12,300 nt of DNA from Bacteroidales bacterium UBA1205 (lineage in GTDB: Bacteria; Bacteroidota; Bacteroidia; Bacteroidales; WCHB1-69), in contig DBXT01000029.1 of NCBI GenBank assembly GCA_002309615.1, positions 42,418 through 54,717 of the forward strand, given 5' to 3'. Shown in pieces: positions 1 through 6,584 of the stretch (the stretch's first letter is position 1; each line of letters opens with the position of its first letter). The notes under the pieces are model-generated. The model was not told the origin of the DNA, did no database searches, and saw only the letters and a list, made by a program, of their open reading frames with translations. The position numbers and the translations under genes were made by a program.

Positions 1-1299
1 ACTACCAATCGACTTAAAACAGGAACTCCTGTAAGAGTGGATAAAAGAACCATAGATTTCTCAAAACTTATTCGCCAAAACGGAGACGAAGATGCTTATG
101 GTTTCTCATTTTTCAATGAAGCAAAAATAGAAAACAAACTTCCTTGTTGGATATGTTATACATCTTCCGAAGTGCACGAAATATTAAGAAAGGGTTTTGC
201 TTTTTCACCTATGTTTCAAGGAAGAATATCAGGAGTGGGACCAAGATATTGTCCTTCTATAGAAGACAAAATTGAGCGTTTTTCTGATAAAGACAGACAT
301 CAATTATATTTGGAACCAGAAACAGAATATGGAAATTCTTATTATTTAAATGGATTTTCTTCTTCTTTACCGGAAGACATACAAGTGGAGGCAATGAGAA
401 AAATAGAAGGATTTGAAAATGCACGTATTTTAAAGCCGGGATATGCAATAGAATACGATTATTTCGATCCTACTCAATTGTATGCTACTTTGGAGACAAA
501 ATTGGTAGAAAATCTTTATTTTGCCGGACAAGTTAATGGGACAACCGGTTATGAAGAGGCTGCTGCACAAGGCTTGATGGCAGGAATCAATGCGGCATTG
601 AAGTTAAAAAACAAGCCGGCATTAATTCTAAAGCGAGATCAATCTTATATAGGCGTTTTAGTAGACGATTTGATAAATAAAGGTGTTGACGAGCCTTATA
701 GAATGTTTACCTCAAGGGCGGAATATAGAATATTGTTGCGTCAAGACAATGCTGACGACCGCTTGATGCCCATTGCCTATGAAATAGGTATGATAGACCA
801 ATCTATCTATAATAAATATTTGGACAAAAAACAACAATTAGATGTATTGTTGGATTATATAAAAACATTTGTGGTAGAACCTCAAGATATAAATGACTTT
901 TTGTCAAATGAAAATTTATCGGAATTGAGTCAAAAAGTAAAAATGCAAAATTTACTTCTACGACCTCAAATCAATATAGACATCTTAAGACATCATTTGC
1001 CGGTGTTTGATAAATATTTATGTGAACAAAAATATTCTAAACAGACAATAGAGAAAGCAGAAATTATAATCAAATATGAAAATTATATTGAAAAAGAAAA
1101 AAAAGTAGCTCAAAAAATTCAAGATTTGGAAAACATAAAGATACCTGCAAATATTGATTATTTTTCTTTGCAATCATTGTCCACAGAGGCACGACAAAAA
1201 TTGTCAAAAATAAGACCATTGACAATAGGGCAAGCGTCAAGAATTTCAGGAGTCTCTCCATCAGATGTATCTGTATTGTTGGTGTTGTTGAAAAGATAA
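1..1299 (+). CDS. mnmG: MnmG (GidA), tRNA uridine 5-carboxymethylaminomethyl modification enzyme, 5'-truncated by the window edge
   Basis: FAD-binding subunit that, with the GTPase MnmE, installs the carboxymethylaminomethyl group on C5 of wobble uridine 34 in a subset of tRNAs. The reading frame is open from base 1: the first codons give TTNRLKTGTPVRVDKR, the family's conserved RLKTGTP segment, so the true start lies upstream and the GTG at 37 is not a start. Further family landmarks follow in order: CYTSSEVHEIL, GPRYCPSIEDKI, FAGQVNGTTGYEEAAAQG (FAD-domain end), then DEPYRMFTSRAEYR and RQDNADDRLM, which open the C-terminal helical domain that contacts MnmE and tRNA. The protein ends with the typical tail STEARQKLSKIRPLTIGQAS and SGVSPSDVSVLLVLLK. 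About 433 residues are visible, roughly the last two thirds of a usual protein of about 620. No hairpin terminator follows. Identification is very secure. Confidence 0.98.
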   Translation, partial: TTNRLKTGTPVRVDKRTIDFSKLIRQNGDEDAYGFSFFNEAKIENKLPCWICYTSSEVHEILRKGFAFSPMFQGRISGVGPRYCPSIEDKIERFSDKDRHQLYLEPETEYGNSYYLNGFSSSLPEDIQVEAMRKIEGFENARILKPGYAIEYDYFDPTQLYATLETKLVENLYFAGQVNGTTGYEEAAAQGLMAGINAALKLKNKPALILKRDQSYIGVLVDDLINKGVDEPYRMFTSRAEYRILLRQDNADDRLMPIAYEIGMIDQSIYNKYLDKKQQLDVLLDYIKTFVVEPQDINDFLSNENLSELSQKVKMQNLLLRPQINIDILRHHLPVFDKYLCEQKYSKQTIEKAEIIIKYENYIEKEKKVAQKIQDLENIKIPANIDYFSLQSLSTEARQKLSKIRPLTIGQASRISGVSPSDVSVLLVLLKR

Positions 1300-1303
1300 A
1301 AAA

Positions 1304-1319
1304 TGTTTCACGTGAAAAA
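1304..1319. promoter_or_regulatory. parS-like centromere site (candidate ParB binding site)
   Basis: The 16-mer TGTTTCACGTGAAAAA starts five bases after the mnmG stop. It contains the perfect 12-bp palindrome TTTCACGTGAAA and differs at one position from the conserved chromosomal parS sequence TGTTTCACGTGAAACA recognised by ParB/Spo0J. The arms have no loop, so this is not a transcription terminator. The match to parS is seen directly; ParB binding is inference. parS sites usually lie near the replication origin, and mnmG (gidA) is an origin neighbour in several bacteria, which fits but does not prove the reading. Confidence 0.6.
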
Positions 1320-1395
1320 ATAATGTAAAATATTAAAAATCAATCAAATAGACCATTAAATAAAAATAAAATAAAAACAAGAAAAGAAAATTTGG

Positions 1396-1423
1396 GCGAT
1401 TTTAGCCGTTTTAAGCGACTTTA
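1396..1423 (+). repeat. Three degenerate 9-bp repeats in the mnmG-U32 gap
   Basis: Three near-copies follow one another: GCGATTTTA (1396-1404), GCCGTTTTA (1405-1413) and GCGACTTTA (1415-1423). The 215-bp gap holding them is otherwise very A-rich, so this GC-containing patch stands out. They could be protein-binding sites or chance. Apart from these and the parS-like site, the gap shows no convincing promoter, terminator or small ORF. Confidence 0.3.
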
Positions 1424-1514
1424 GGTCAAAAATGAAGAATGATACTAAAAATGAAAGAAAGTGTCTAAAAACGGATATTTTATAACCGACTAATTTTCAA
1501 TAGATTGAATAAAG

Positions 1515-2792
1515 ATGCGTAGAGTAGAAAAAAAAATAGAGATTATGTCACCGGTTGGTTCGTATGAATCATTGATGGCAGCTATTCAGGCAGGAGCAGA
1601 TGCTGTATATTTTGGAGTTGGAAATTTAAATATGAGAGCCCGCTCATCAATTAATTTTTCATTGGAAGATTTACAAAAAATTTCTGAAATTTGTCAAAAA
1701 AATCATGTGCGAACTTATTTGACAGTTAATACTATTATATATAATTCAGAAATTGAAGAAATGAAAAAAATAGTAGATGCTGCCAAAGAGAACAATATTT
1801 CGGCCATTATTGCTTCAGATTTGTCGGTGATACAATATGCAAGACAACAAAATGTTGAAGTGCATATTTCTACACAATGTAATATTACCAACATAGAAGT
1901 AGTACGATTTTTTTCACAGTTTGCAGATGTTATGGTTACTGCCAGAGAATTGTCGTTAAAGCAAGTAAAAGAAATTATTCAGCAAATTGAAGAACAAAAT
2001 ATATGTGGACCTTCAGGAAACTTAGTTCGAATAGAAGTATTTGCTCATGGTGCATTATGTATGGCCGTTTCCGGTAAGTGTTATCTCAGTTTGCACAATT
2101 TTGGATTTTCTGCCAATAGGGGAGCTTGCTTGCAACCATGTAGAAGAGCATACCATGTCTATGATGTAGATAATGAAGTAGAAGCAATTGTTGACGAAAA
2201 ATATATAATGTCGCCAAAAGATTTATGTACGATAGGATTTTTAGACAAAGTGGTAGAGGCAGGTGTTGGCGTTTTAAAAATAGAAGGAAGAGGTCGTTCT
2301 CCTGAATATGTGAAAATAGTTACCCAGTGTTATAAAGAGGCTGCCAATGCAGTAATAGACGGACATTATAATGAGGAATTGGTCAATCGTTTGATGGAAA
2401 AATTAAAAAGTGTTTATAATCGAGGTTTTTGGGATGGATATTATTTAGGAAGAAAATTAGGAGAATGGACACAAAGATATGGCTCTCAAGCGAAAATGGT
2501 GAAAGTTTACATAGGAAAAGTCACCAATTTCTTTTCAAAATTGCAAGTGGCGGAAATCAAAGTGGAAGCAAACAGTTTGCTTAGAGGAGATAAAATTTTG
2601 GTAATAGGACCAACAACAGGTGTTTACGAAGCCCAAATTTCGGAAGTGAGAGTGGATTTAAAAGAAACCGATGAAGTGAAAAAAGGTACATTTTGTTCTA
2701 TTCCGACTACAGCAGTAATTCGCAAAAATGACAAAGTTTATAAGTTAGTATCGGTATGCGATAGTGATGATTTTGAGAAAGTTGTAGAATAA
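1515..2792 (+). CDS. U32-family protein, TrhP/YegQ type (probable tRNA wobble-uridine hydroxylation protein; annotated in many genomes as collagenase-like peptidase U32)
   Basis: 425 residues. The U32 signature is complete at residues 174-192: E-V-F-x-x-G-A-L-C-x4-G-K-C-Y-L-S. Four cysteines (182, 189, 205 and 209, the last pair in GACLQPC) match the set thought to hold an Fe-S cluster in the TrhP branch. The N-terminal part (KIEIMSPVGSYESLMAAIQA, then GADAVYFG) is the usual TIM-barrel-like opening, and a conserved KIEGRGRSPEYV segment lies near residues 255-267. TrhP proteins act with prephenate in making 5-hydroxyuridine at tRNA position 34; older annotations call the family proteases on slim evidence. 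The branch assignment (rather than RlhA or UbiU/UbiV) rests on length and on its being a stand-alone gene, and is moderately sure. The start at 1515 puts the conserved first strand about seven residues in. It lies 215 bp after mnmG; no clear promoter is visible. Confidence 0.88.
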   Translation: MRRVEKKIEIMSPVGSYESLMAAIQAGADAVYFGVGNLNMRARSSINFSLEDLQKISEICQKNHVRTYLTVNTIIYNSEIEEMKKIVDAAKENNISAIIASDLSVIQYARQQNVEVHISTQCNITNIEVVRFFSQFADVMVTARELSLKQVKEIIQQIEEQNICGPSGNLVRIEVFAHGALCMAVSGKCYLSLHNFGFSANRGACLQPCRRAYHVYDVDNEVEAIVDEKYIMSPKDLCTIGFLDKVVEAGVGVLKIEGRGRSPEYVKIVTQCYKEAANAVIDGHYNEELVNRLMEKLKSVYNRGFWDGYYLGRKLGEWTQRYGSQAKMVKVYIGKVTNFFSKLQVAEIKVEANSLLRGDKILVIGPTTGVYEAQISEVRVDLKETDEVKKGTFCSIPTTAVIRKNDKVYKLVSVCDSDDFEKVVE

Positions 2793-2850
2793 ATTGAAAG
2801 AAAAAATAAAAAAAATGAAGCAAAGTAGTAAAAAATTAAAAAATTTTATT

Positions 2851-2858
2851 TATCTTTG
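2851..2858 (+). promoter_or_regulatory. Bacteroidota-type -7 promoter element for ssb - DUF2461 - dapD
   Basis: TATCTTTG followed by C matches the Bacteroidota -7 consensus TAnnTTTG. It lies 45 bases before the ssb start, giving an AT-only leader of roughly 35-40 nt. A matching -33 TTTG is not evident in the A/T-rich upstream stretch. Confidence 0.65.
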
Positions 2859-2903
2859 CGGAAATAAAAAATTAATAAAAATATAATTAAATTTTAAATA
2901 GTT

Positions 2904-3320
2904 ATGGCAGGTATAAATAAAGTTATTTTGGTCGGCCGTTTAGGTAAAGACCCGGAAGTAAAAACAATTAACAGTGGTGCAAAATACGCAAGATTCACTA
3001 TCGCTACATCTGAAAATTTCAAAGGAAAAGATGGCGAGAAAAAAGAAGTAACAGAATGGCACAATATCGTATGCTGGAGAAAATTGGCAGATATTGCAGA
3101 ACAGTATTTAACAAAAGGCAAATTAGTTTACTTAGAAGGTAGACTTACTACAAGAACTTGGGAAGACAATGGAGCAAAGAAGTATATGACAGAAATAGTT
3201 GCCGATACTTTCAATATGTTGTCTCCAAAGAGTGGAGAAAGTGCTGAACCTGTAGTAGAAGCAAAAGACGATAACAAATTGCCAGAAATTACGGAAGAAG
3301 ACGGAGATCTTCCATTCTAG
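2904..3320 (+). CDS. ssb: Single-stranded DNA-binding protein SSB
   Basis: 138 residues. SSB coats single-stranded DNA during replication, recombination and repair, and recruits partner enzymes through its C-terminal tip. The OB-fold fills residues 1 to about 108: it opens MAGINKVILVGRLGKDPEVK, and continues with YARFTIAT, EWHNIVCW, YLTKGKLVYLEGRL and TRTWEDNGAKKY, all typical of bacterial SSB. A short acidic linker leads to the end DGDLPF, a normal variant of the DDIPF tip that binds partner proteins. The linker is short, as in many Bacteroidota SSBs. It is the first gene behind the promoter at 2851, and the next gene starts two bases after its stop, so the genes are probably co-transcribed. 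Complete and unremarkable. Confidence 0.97.
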   Translation: MAGINKVILVGRLGKDPEVKTINSGAKYARFTIATSENFKGKDGEKKEVTEWHNIVCWRKLADIAEQYLTKGKLVYLEGRLTTRTWEDNGAKKYMTEIVADTFNMLSPKSGESAEPVVEAKDDNKLPEITEEDGDLPF

Positions 3321-3322
3321 TT

Positions 3323-3991
3323 ATGAGCGTGTTAAAACAGAATATTTTCGATTTTTTGGTCAATATTGAGCAAAATAACAATCGAGAATGGTTCCAAATG
3401 CACAAAAATGAGTATCAAGAAGCGTTCAATTCTATTGAACGCTTTGTTGATATGTTGGTAGAAAAAATAGCGGTTTTCGATCCTTCTGTAAGTGATATTA
3501 AAGGGAAAAATTGTATTTATAGAATATATCGTGATTTAAGATTTTCACCCGACAAACGTCCTTACAAAGAACATATTGGAGCATATATAGCAGTAGGGGG
3601 TAAAACAGGGAATGATGCCGGATATTATCTTCATTTTCAAAATAATAATTGCATGTTAGCTTGTGGTATGTGGGGACCTGATGCGACATTGTTGAAAAAA
3701 ATAAGAGAGGAAATTTATTACGAGCCACAGGTTTTATATAGAATATTGAATGATAAAACATTTAAAAAAGAATGGAAAACATTGGACGAAGAAACAAAAT
3801 TAAAACGTCCGCCTAAAAATTATCCCTCAGATTTTCAATATATAGATTTGTTAATGTATAGAAATTTTTGTGCATTGAAGTTCGTTTCAAACAAAGAAGT
3901 ATTGAGCGAAGATTATCTTAAAAAATGTACAAAAGCTTTTGAAGCAGGTTATCCTTTGGTAGATTATATGAATTATTTAAAAAAACTTTAA
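3323..3991 (+). CDS. DUF2461 family protein of unknown function
   Basis: 222 residues, the normal length for DUF2461 (TIGR02453/COG5587). Recognisable family segments are NNREWF at residues 19-24, the strongly conserved block YRIYRDLRFSPDKRPYK at 66-82, GAYIAVGG, GYYLHFQ and ACGMW around residue 110, and a C-terminal region with FKKEWKTLDEETKLKRPPK. The conserved Arg/Asp/Lys block suggests a binding or active site, but no biochemical role is established. There is no signal peptide or membrane segment, so it is probably cytoplasmic. The ATG lies two bases after the ssb stop and dapD starts one base after this gene's stop, so translation is likely coupled to both neighbours. This location does not by itself define the function. 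Confidence 0.9.
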   Translation: MSVLKQNIFDFLVNIEQNNNREWFQMHKNEYQEAFNSIERFVDMLVEKIAVFDPSVSDIKGKNCIYRIYRDLRFSPDKRPYKEHIGAYIAVGGKTGNDAGYYLHFQNNNCMLACGMWGPDATLLKKIREEIYYEPQVLYRILNDKTFKKEWKTLDEETKLKRPPKNYPSDFQYIDLLMYRNFCALKFVSNKEVLSEDYLKKCTKAFEAGYPLVDYMNYLKKL

Positions 3992-3992
3992 C

Positions 3993-4814
3993 ATGAATAA
4001 AGTATCATTAGAAGAAAAAATCAATCAAGTTTGGGATACAAGAACATTATTGACAGAAAAAAAATATCAACAAGCTGTATTAGATGTTATAAAATGTTTA
4101 GATGAAGGCTTTTTACGGGTAGTAGAGGCAAATGAAGGAGAGTGGGTTGTCAACGAATGGATAAAAAAAGCGATACTTCTTTATTTTCAAATAAAAGAGA
4201 TGAATGTAATGGAGGTTGGCATGATGGAATATTATGACAAAATTCCGTTAAAGAAAAATTTTAAGGATTTGGGCGTAAGAGTGGTGCCGCCTGCTGTAGC
4301 AAGATATGGTGCTTATTTAGCTCCGGGAGTGGTAATGATGCCATCTTATGTAAATATCGGGGCTTATGTAGGAAAAGGAACTATGGTGGATACATGGGCA
4401 ACAGTAGGCTCTTGTGCACAAATAGGAGAACATGTTCATTTGAGTGGCGGAGTAGGCATAGGTGGGGTTTTGGAGCCTGTACAAGCATCTCCGGTAATCA
4501 TAGAAGACAATTGTTTTATAGGGTCAAGATGTATAGTAGTGGAGGGTGTGAAAGTGCGAAAAGAAGCTGTTTTGGGAGCGAATGTGGTTTTGACACAATC
4601 CACTAAAATATTTGATGTAAGTGGTAAAGAACCAATAGAATATAGAGGAGAAATACCGGAACGTTCAGTCGTCATACCGGGAAGTTATACCAAACAATTT
4701 CCGGCAGGAGAGTATGGTGTTTCGTGTGCTTTGATTATTGGTAAAAGAAAAGAATCAACAGACAAGAAAACATCTCTTAATGAAGTGTTAAGAGATTTTA
4801 ACGTTTCCATATAA
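3993..4814 (+). CDS. dapD: 2,3,4,5-tetrahydropyridine-2,6-dicarboxylate N-succinyltransferase
   Basis: 273 residues, full length for DapD. The enzyme transfers succinyl from succinyl-CoA to tetrahydrodipicolinate in the succinylase route to meso-diaminopimelate and lysine, in the cytoplasm. Residues 1-95 form the helical N-terminal domain. From about residue 97 the left-handed beta-helix of hexapeptide repeats begins (PPAVARYGAYLAPGVVMMPS), with the family motifs MVDTWATVGSCAQIG (131-145) and GGVGIGGVLEP (152-162). The C-terminal part, PERSVVIPGSYTKQFPAGEY followed by CALIIGKRKE, is the form common in Bacteroidota. Its presence indicates DAP synthesis by the succinylase route. It is the last gene of the ssb operon. 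Its stop codon directly abuts the stop of the converging helix-hairpin-helix gene, with no terminator visible between them. Confidence 0.97.
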   Translation: MNKVSLEEKINQVWDTRTLLTEKKYQQAVLDVIKCLDEGFLRVVEANEGEWVVNEWIKKAILLYFQIKEMNVMEVGMMEYYDKIPLKKNFKDLGVRVVPPAVARYGAYLAPGVVMMPSYVNIGAYVGKGTMVDTWATVGSCAQIGEHVHLSGGVGIGGVLEPVQASPVIIEDNCFIGSRCIVVEGVKVRKEAVLGANVVLTQSTKIFDVSGKEPIEYRGEIPERSVVIPGSYTKQFPAGEYGVSCALIIGKRKESTDKKTSLNEVLRDFNVSI

Positions 4815-5792
4815 TTATTCAATAGTAAGATAAGGAACAATTTTTTGGTAAAGTTCGTCATAGAATCTTACTGCTTTTTTGATATCTGCTACAGAAGTAT
4901 AAAAACCATGTTGTTCTCGGTAGTTGACAATATTTTTAGCTGCGTGATATTCAATATAAGGATGTTTGGCAATAGTTTTCACGTCAGCGGTATTGATATT
5001 AATTTTTTTAATATTATTTTGGTCAACAACAAAGTATTTAAAAATACTTTCAAATCGATTGCTGTCAATTCCATAAACTTCCTTTAATTGTTCCACTTTA
5101 TAAAAGCCTCCCAAACGTTTTCTATAGTTGACAATATTAGAGGCGGTTTTTGGTCCAATGCCCGGAATTTGTTGCAATTCATTAGAATCGGCAAGATTTA
5201 AATTGAGCGTAGTAGCAAAAGTTTTTTTATTGCCGGCAGTTGTTGTTTGTGTTGAGTTTTCTTTTTTGTTTGGCAAATTTGTACAAATATAAGGCTCTAA
5301 TTTAGAATAGGTTTGTTCATCAATACAATATATTTTTTTTATTGTTTCAGATTTTATAGGACATTTGCAGTGTTGAAGGTAATTATCAATTTGCTTGGCG
5401 TCTTTTTCATTAAAACCCATTCTTTTCCAATCTAAAAGTGTCATGGTGTCAGGACAAAAATAGAAAGGTTTAACTACTGATTTGGGAGTAGATTTTTTAT
5501 ATTTAGAAGTGTAATAGTTTCTATTGTAATTTGTTGAATAATAAGTATTTTTTTGTTTTTTATTATTTTTTATGGAATCTTGTTGTAATAAGAAAGCGTC
5601 AATTTGTTCTTGTTGTTTCGGAGAGAATGTTTGGGATGTTTTTTTAGAAAAAATAGAGCGAACAATAGCAATGCCGACAAGAATGAGGATAATGAGAATT
5701 ATCAAAACAATAATTCCTCGTATTTCGGAGGTTGTAAAGTCAAAAGCATCTTTGACTTTTATTTTGATATGTTTTAGGTAGCGATTAGCCAT
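4815..5792 (-). CDS. Membrane-anchored helix-hairpin-helix protein (ComEA-like, three HhH units)
   Basis: 325 residues from the chosen ATG at 5792. A longer frame runs to 5834, but the ATG at 5792 gives an 8-base overlap with the ccsA stop (ATGGCTAA), typical translational coupling, and starts at MANRYLKHIK. Residues 1-24 are basic and would face the cytoplasm. Residues 25-45 (EIRGIIVLIILIILILVGIA region) form one membrane helix. A Lys/Asn/Tyr-rich linker reaches about 105. Three HhH-type units follow: a divergent one at about 112-170 (LDWKRMGFNEKDAKQIDNYL), a canonical one at 198-255 with the hairpin IPGIGPKTASNIV, and a third at 263-325 (NINTAD, then AAKNIVNYR). ComEA-type HhH domains bind DNA without sequence preference. 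If the N-terminus is inside, the HhH units lie in the periplasm, as for DNA-uptake ComEA; this is inference. No competence genes are nearby. Confidence 0.88.
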   Translation of the reverse strand: MANRYLKHIKIKVKDAFDFTTSEIRGIIVLIILIILILVGIAIVRSIFSKKTSQTFSPKQQEQIDAFLLQQDSIKNNKKQKNTYYSTNYNRNYYTSKYKKSTPKSVVKPFYFCPDTMTLLDWKRMGFNEKDAKQIDNYLQHCKCPIKSETIKKIYCIDEQTYSKLEPYICTNLPNKKENSTQTTTAGNKKTFATTLNLNLADSNELQQIPGIGPKTASNIVNYRKRLGGFYKVEQLKEVYGIDSNRFESIFKYFVVDQNNIKKININTADVKTIAKHPYIEYHAAKNIVNYREQHGFYTSVADIKKAVRFYDELYQKIVPYLTIE

Positions 5793-6522
5793 AAATATGC
5801 AAATTTTGTGTGGCAGGAATATATTGTACTCCAAACCACGTGAATAAGATAAATAAAAATCCTAAAATATTGAAAATATGGAACTTTTCATTTGCGTTAT
5901 TTTTTAAAGCGATTGCATAGCAGATACATGTCAACAAGGCAAATGTTTCTTTGACATCCCATGTCCAAAAATTTCCCCAAATTTCTTTTGCCCACAAGGC
6001 TCCAAATAACATTCCTAGTAATAATCCCAAAAATCCTATTTTATTGATAATAAATTGAAAAGAATAGTCCTTTTTGAAAAATGACAAAATAGAAAGCACA
6101 AAACTAATTCCCAACAAAGCATAGGAAAAAATATAGATAAAAACATGTGGTAGAAACCATTTACTTTGTAAGGCAGGAGGGAAGGTTTGGCTAAAAGCAA
6201 AGGTGGTAAAAAAGCAAGAGATTAAAAGAATCAAACTCAACAAATTGGAAACAATCGCATAAATTGAATCTTTAGTGCAAAAGGTAACTACAAATCCTAA
6301 TAAAGAACAAATTCCAATGAAAAATATTCTTGTTTCCAAAGAAGAAATAAAAGGGGGAACGGAAAAATGTATCCAATGTTCTATCAATAGTATTGAAGAA
6401 AAAATAAAAACGAGAAAAGAAGAATAAGTATAAAAAATCTTTTTTTGGACAAAAAACAAAATACTTCCTGACAAGGCAAAGATTATTGCCAACGAAAGCA
6501 GGATAATGGTAAGAATGTCCAT
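5785..6522 (-). CDS. ccsA: CcsA/ResC-type cytochrome c assembly membrane protein
   Basis: 245 residues, almost all hydrophobic, with about eight membrane segments. The tryptophan-rich WWD-type motif appears at residues 177-189 (WAKEIWGNFWTWD), followed by KETFAL, as in CcsA/ResC/CcmC haem-handling proteins. His126 (KWFLPH) and His242 near the end (NLHIYG) are candidates for the conserved haem-ligand histidines beside that motif. In system II cytochrome c maturation, CcsA works with CcsB/ResB to move haem out and attach it to apocytochromes. No ccsB/resB, thioredoxin or cytochrome gene is present here, so this copy stands alone in the window. It begins 19 bases after the run that ends the mreB terminator and has no visible promoter. 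It overlaps the downstream HhH gene by 8 bases. Family is sure, exact partner unknown. Confidence 0.9.
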   Translation of the reverse strand: MDILTIILLSLAIIFALSGSILFFVQKKIFYTYSSFLVFIFSSILLIEHWIHFSVPPFISSLETRIFFIGICSLLGFVVTFCTKDSIYAIVSNLLSLILLISCFFTTFAFSQTFPPALQSKWFLPHVFIYIFSYALLGISFVLSILSFFKKDYSFQFIINKIGFLGLLLGMLFGALWAKEIWGNFWTWDVKETFALLTCICYAIALKNNANEKFHIFNILGFLFILFTWFGVQYIPATQNLHIYG

Positions 6523-6529
6523 ATTAATC

Positions 6530-6568
6530 TAAAAAAATAAAAAAACTGCGAAATGTTTCGCAGTTTTT
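6530..6568 (-). terminator. Intrinsic terminator after mreB
   Basis: A 13-bp perfect stem, AAAAACTGCGAAA (6541-6553) with TTTCGCAGTTTTT (6556-6568), is closed by a 2-base spacer, so a few inner pairs must open to form the loop. On the minus strand it begins 17 bases after the mreB stop and runs into a T-rich tail at 6530-6547. This is the clearest terminator in the window together with the one after the tRNA. It separates mreB from ccsA. Confidence 0.88.
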
Positions 6569-6584
6569 ATTTTATAACAATTAT

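Noticed and set aside
37..39. GTG as start of the first gene
   Set aside because: The frame is open to base 1 and encodes the conserved MnmG segment RLKTGTP before this GTG, so the gene begins outside the window.
1304..1319. mnmG terminator
   Set aside because: The palindrome has no loop and no T run follows on the plus strand, so it cannot form a normal intrinsic terminator.
1469..1488. Imperfect hairpin in the U32 upstream region (CGG ... CCG around an AT core)
   Set aside because: The stem has a central mismatch and only three strong pairs; not distinguishable from chance.
4394..4675. Overlapping frames of 70 and 79 codons on both strands
   Set aside because: Both lie inside the well-supported dapD hexapeptide region and show no recognisable protein features.
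5793..5834. Upstream ATG for the HhH protein
   Set aside because: It would overlap ccsA by 50 bases and add a non-conserved tail; the ATG at 5792 gives the usual short overlap and a standard N-terminus.
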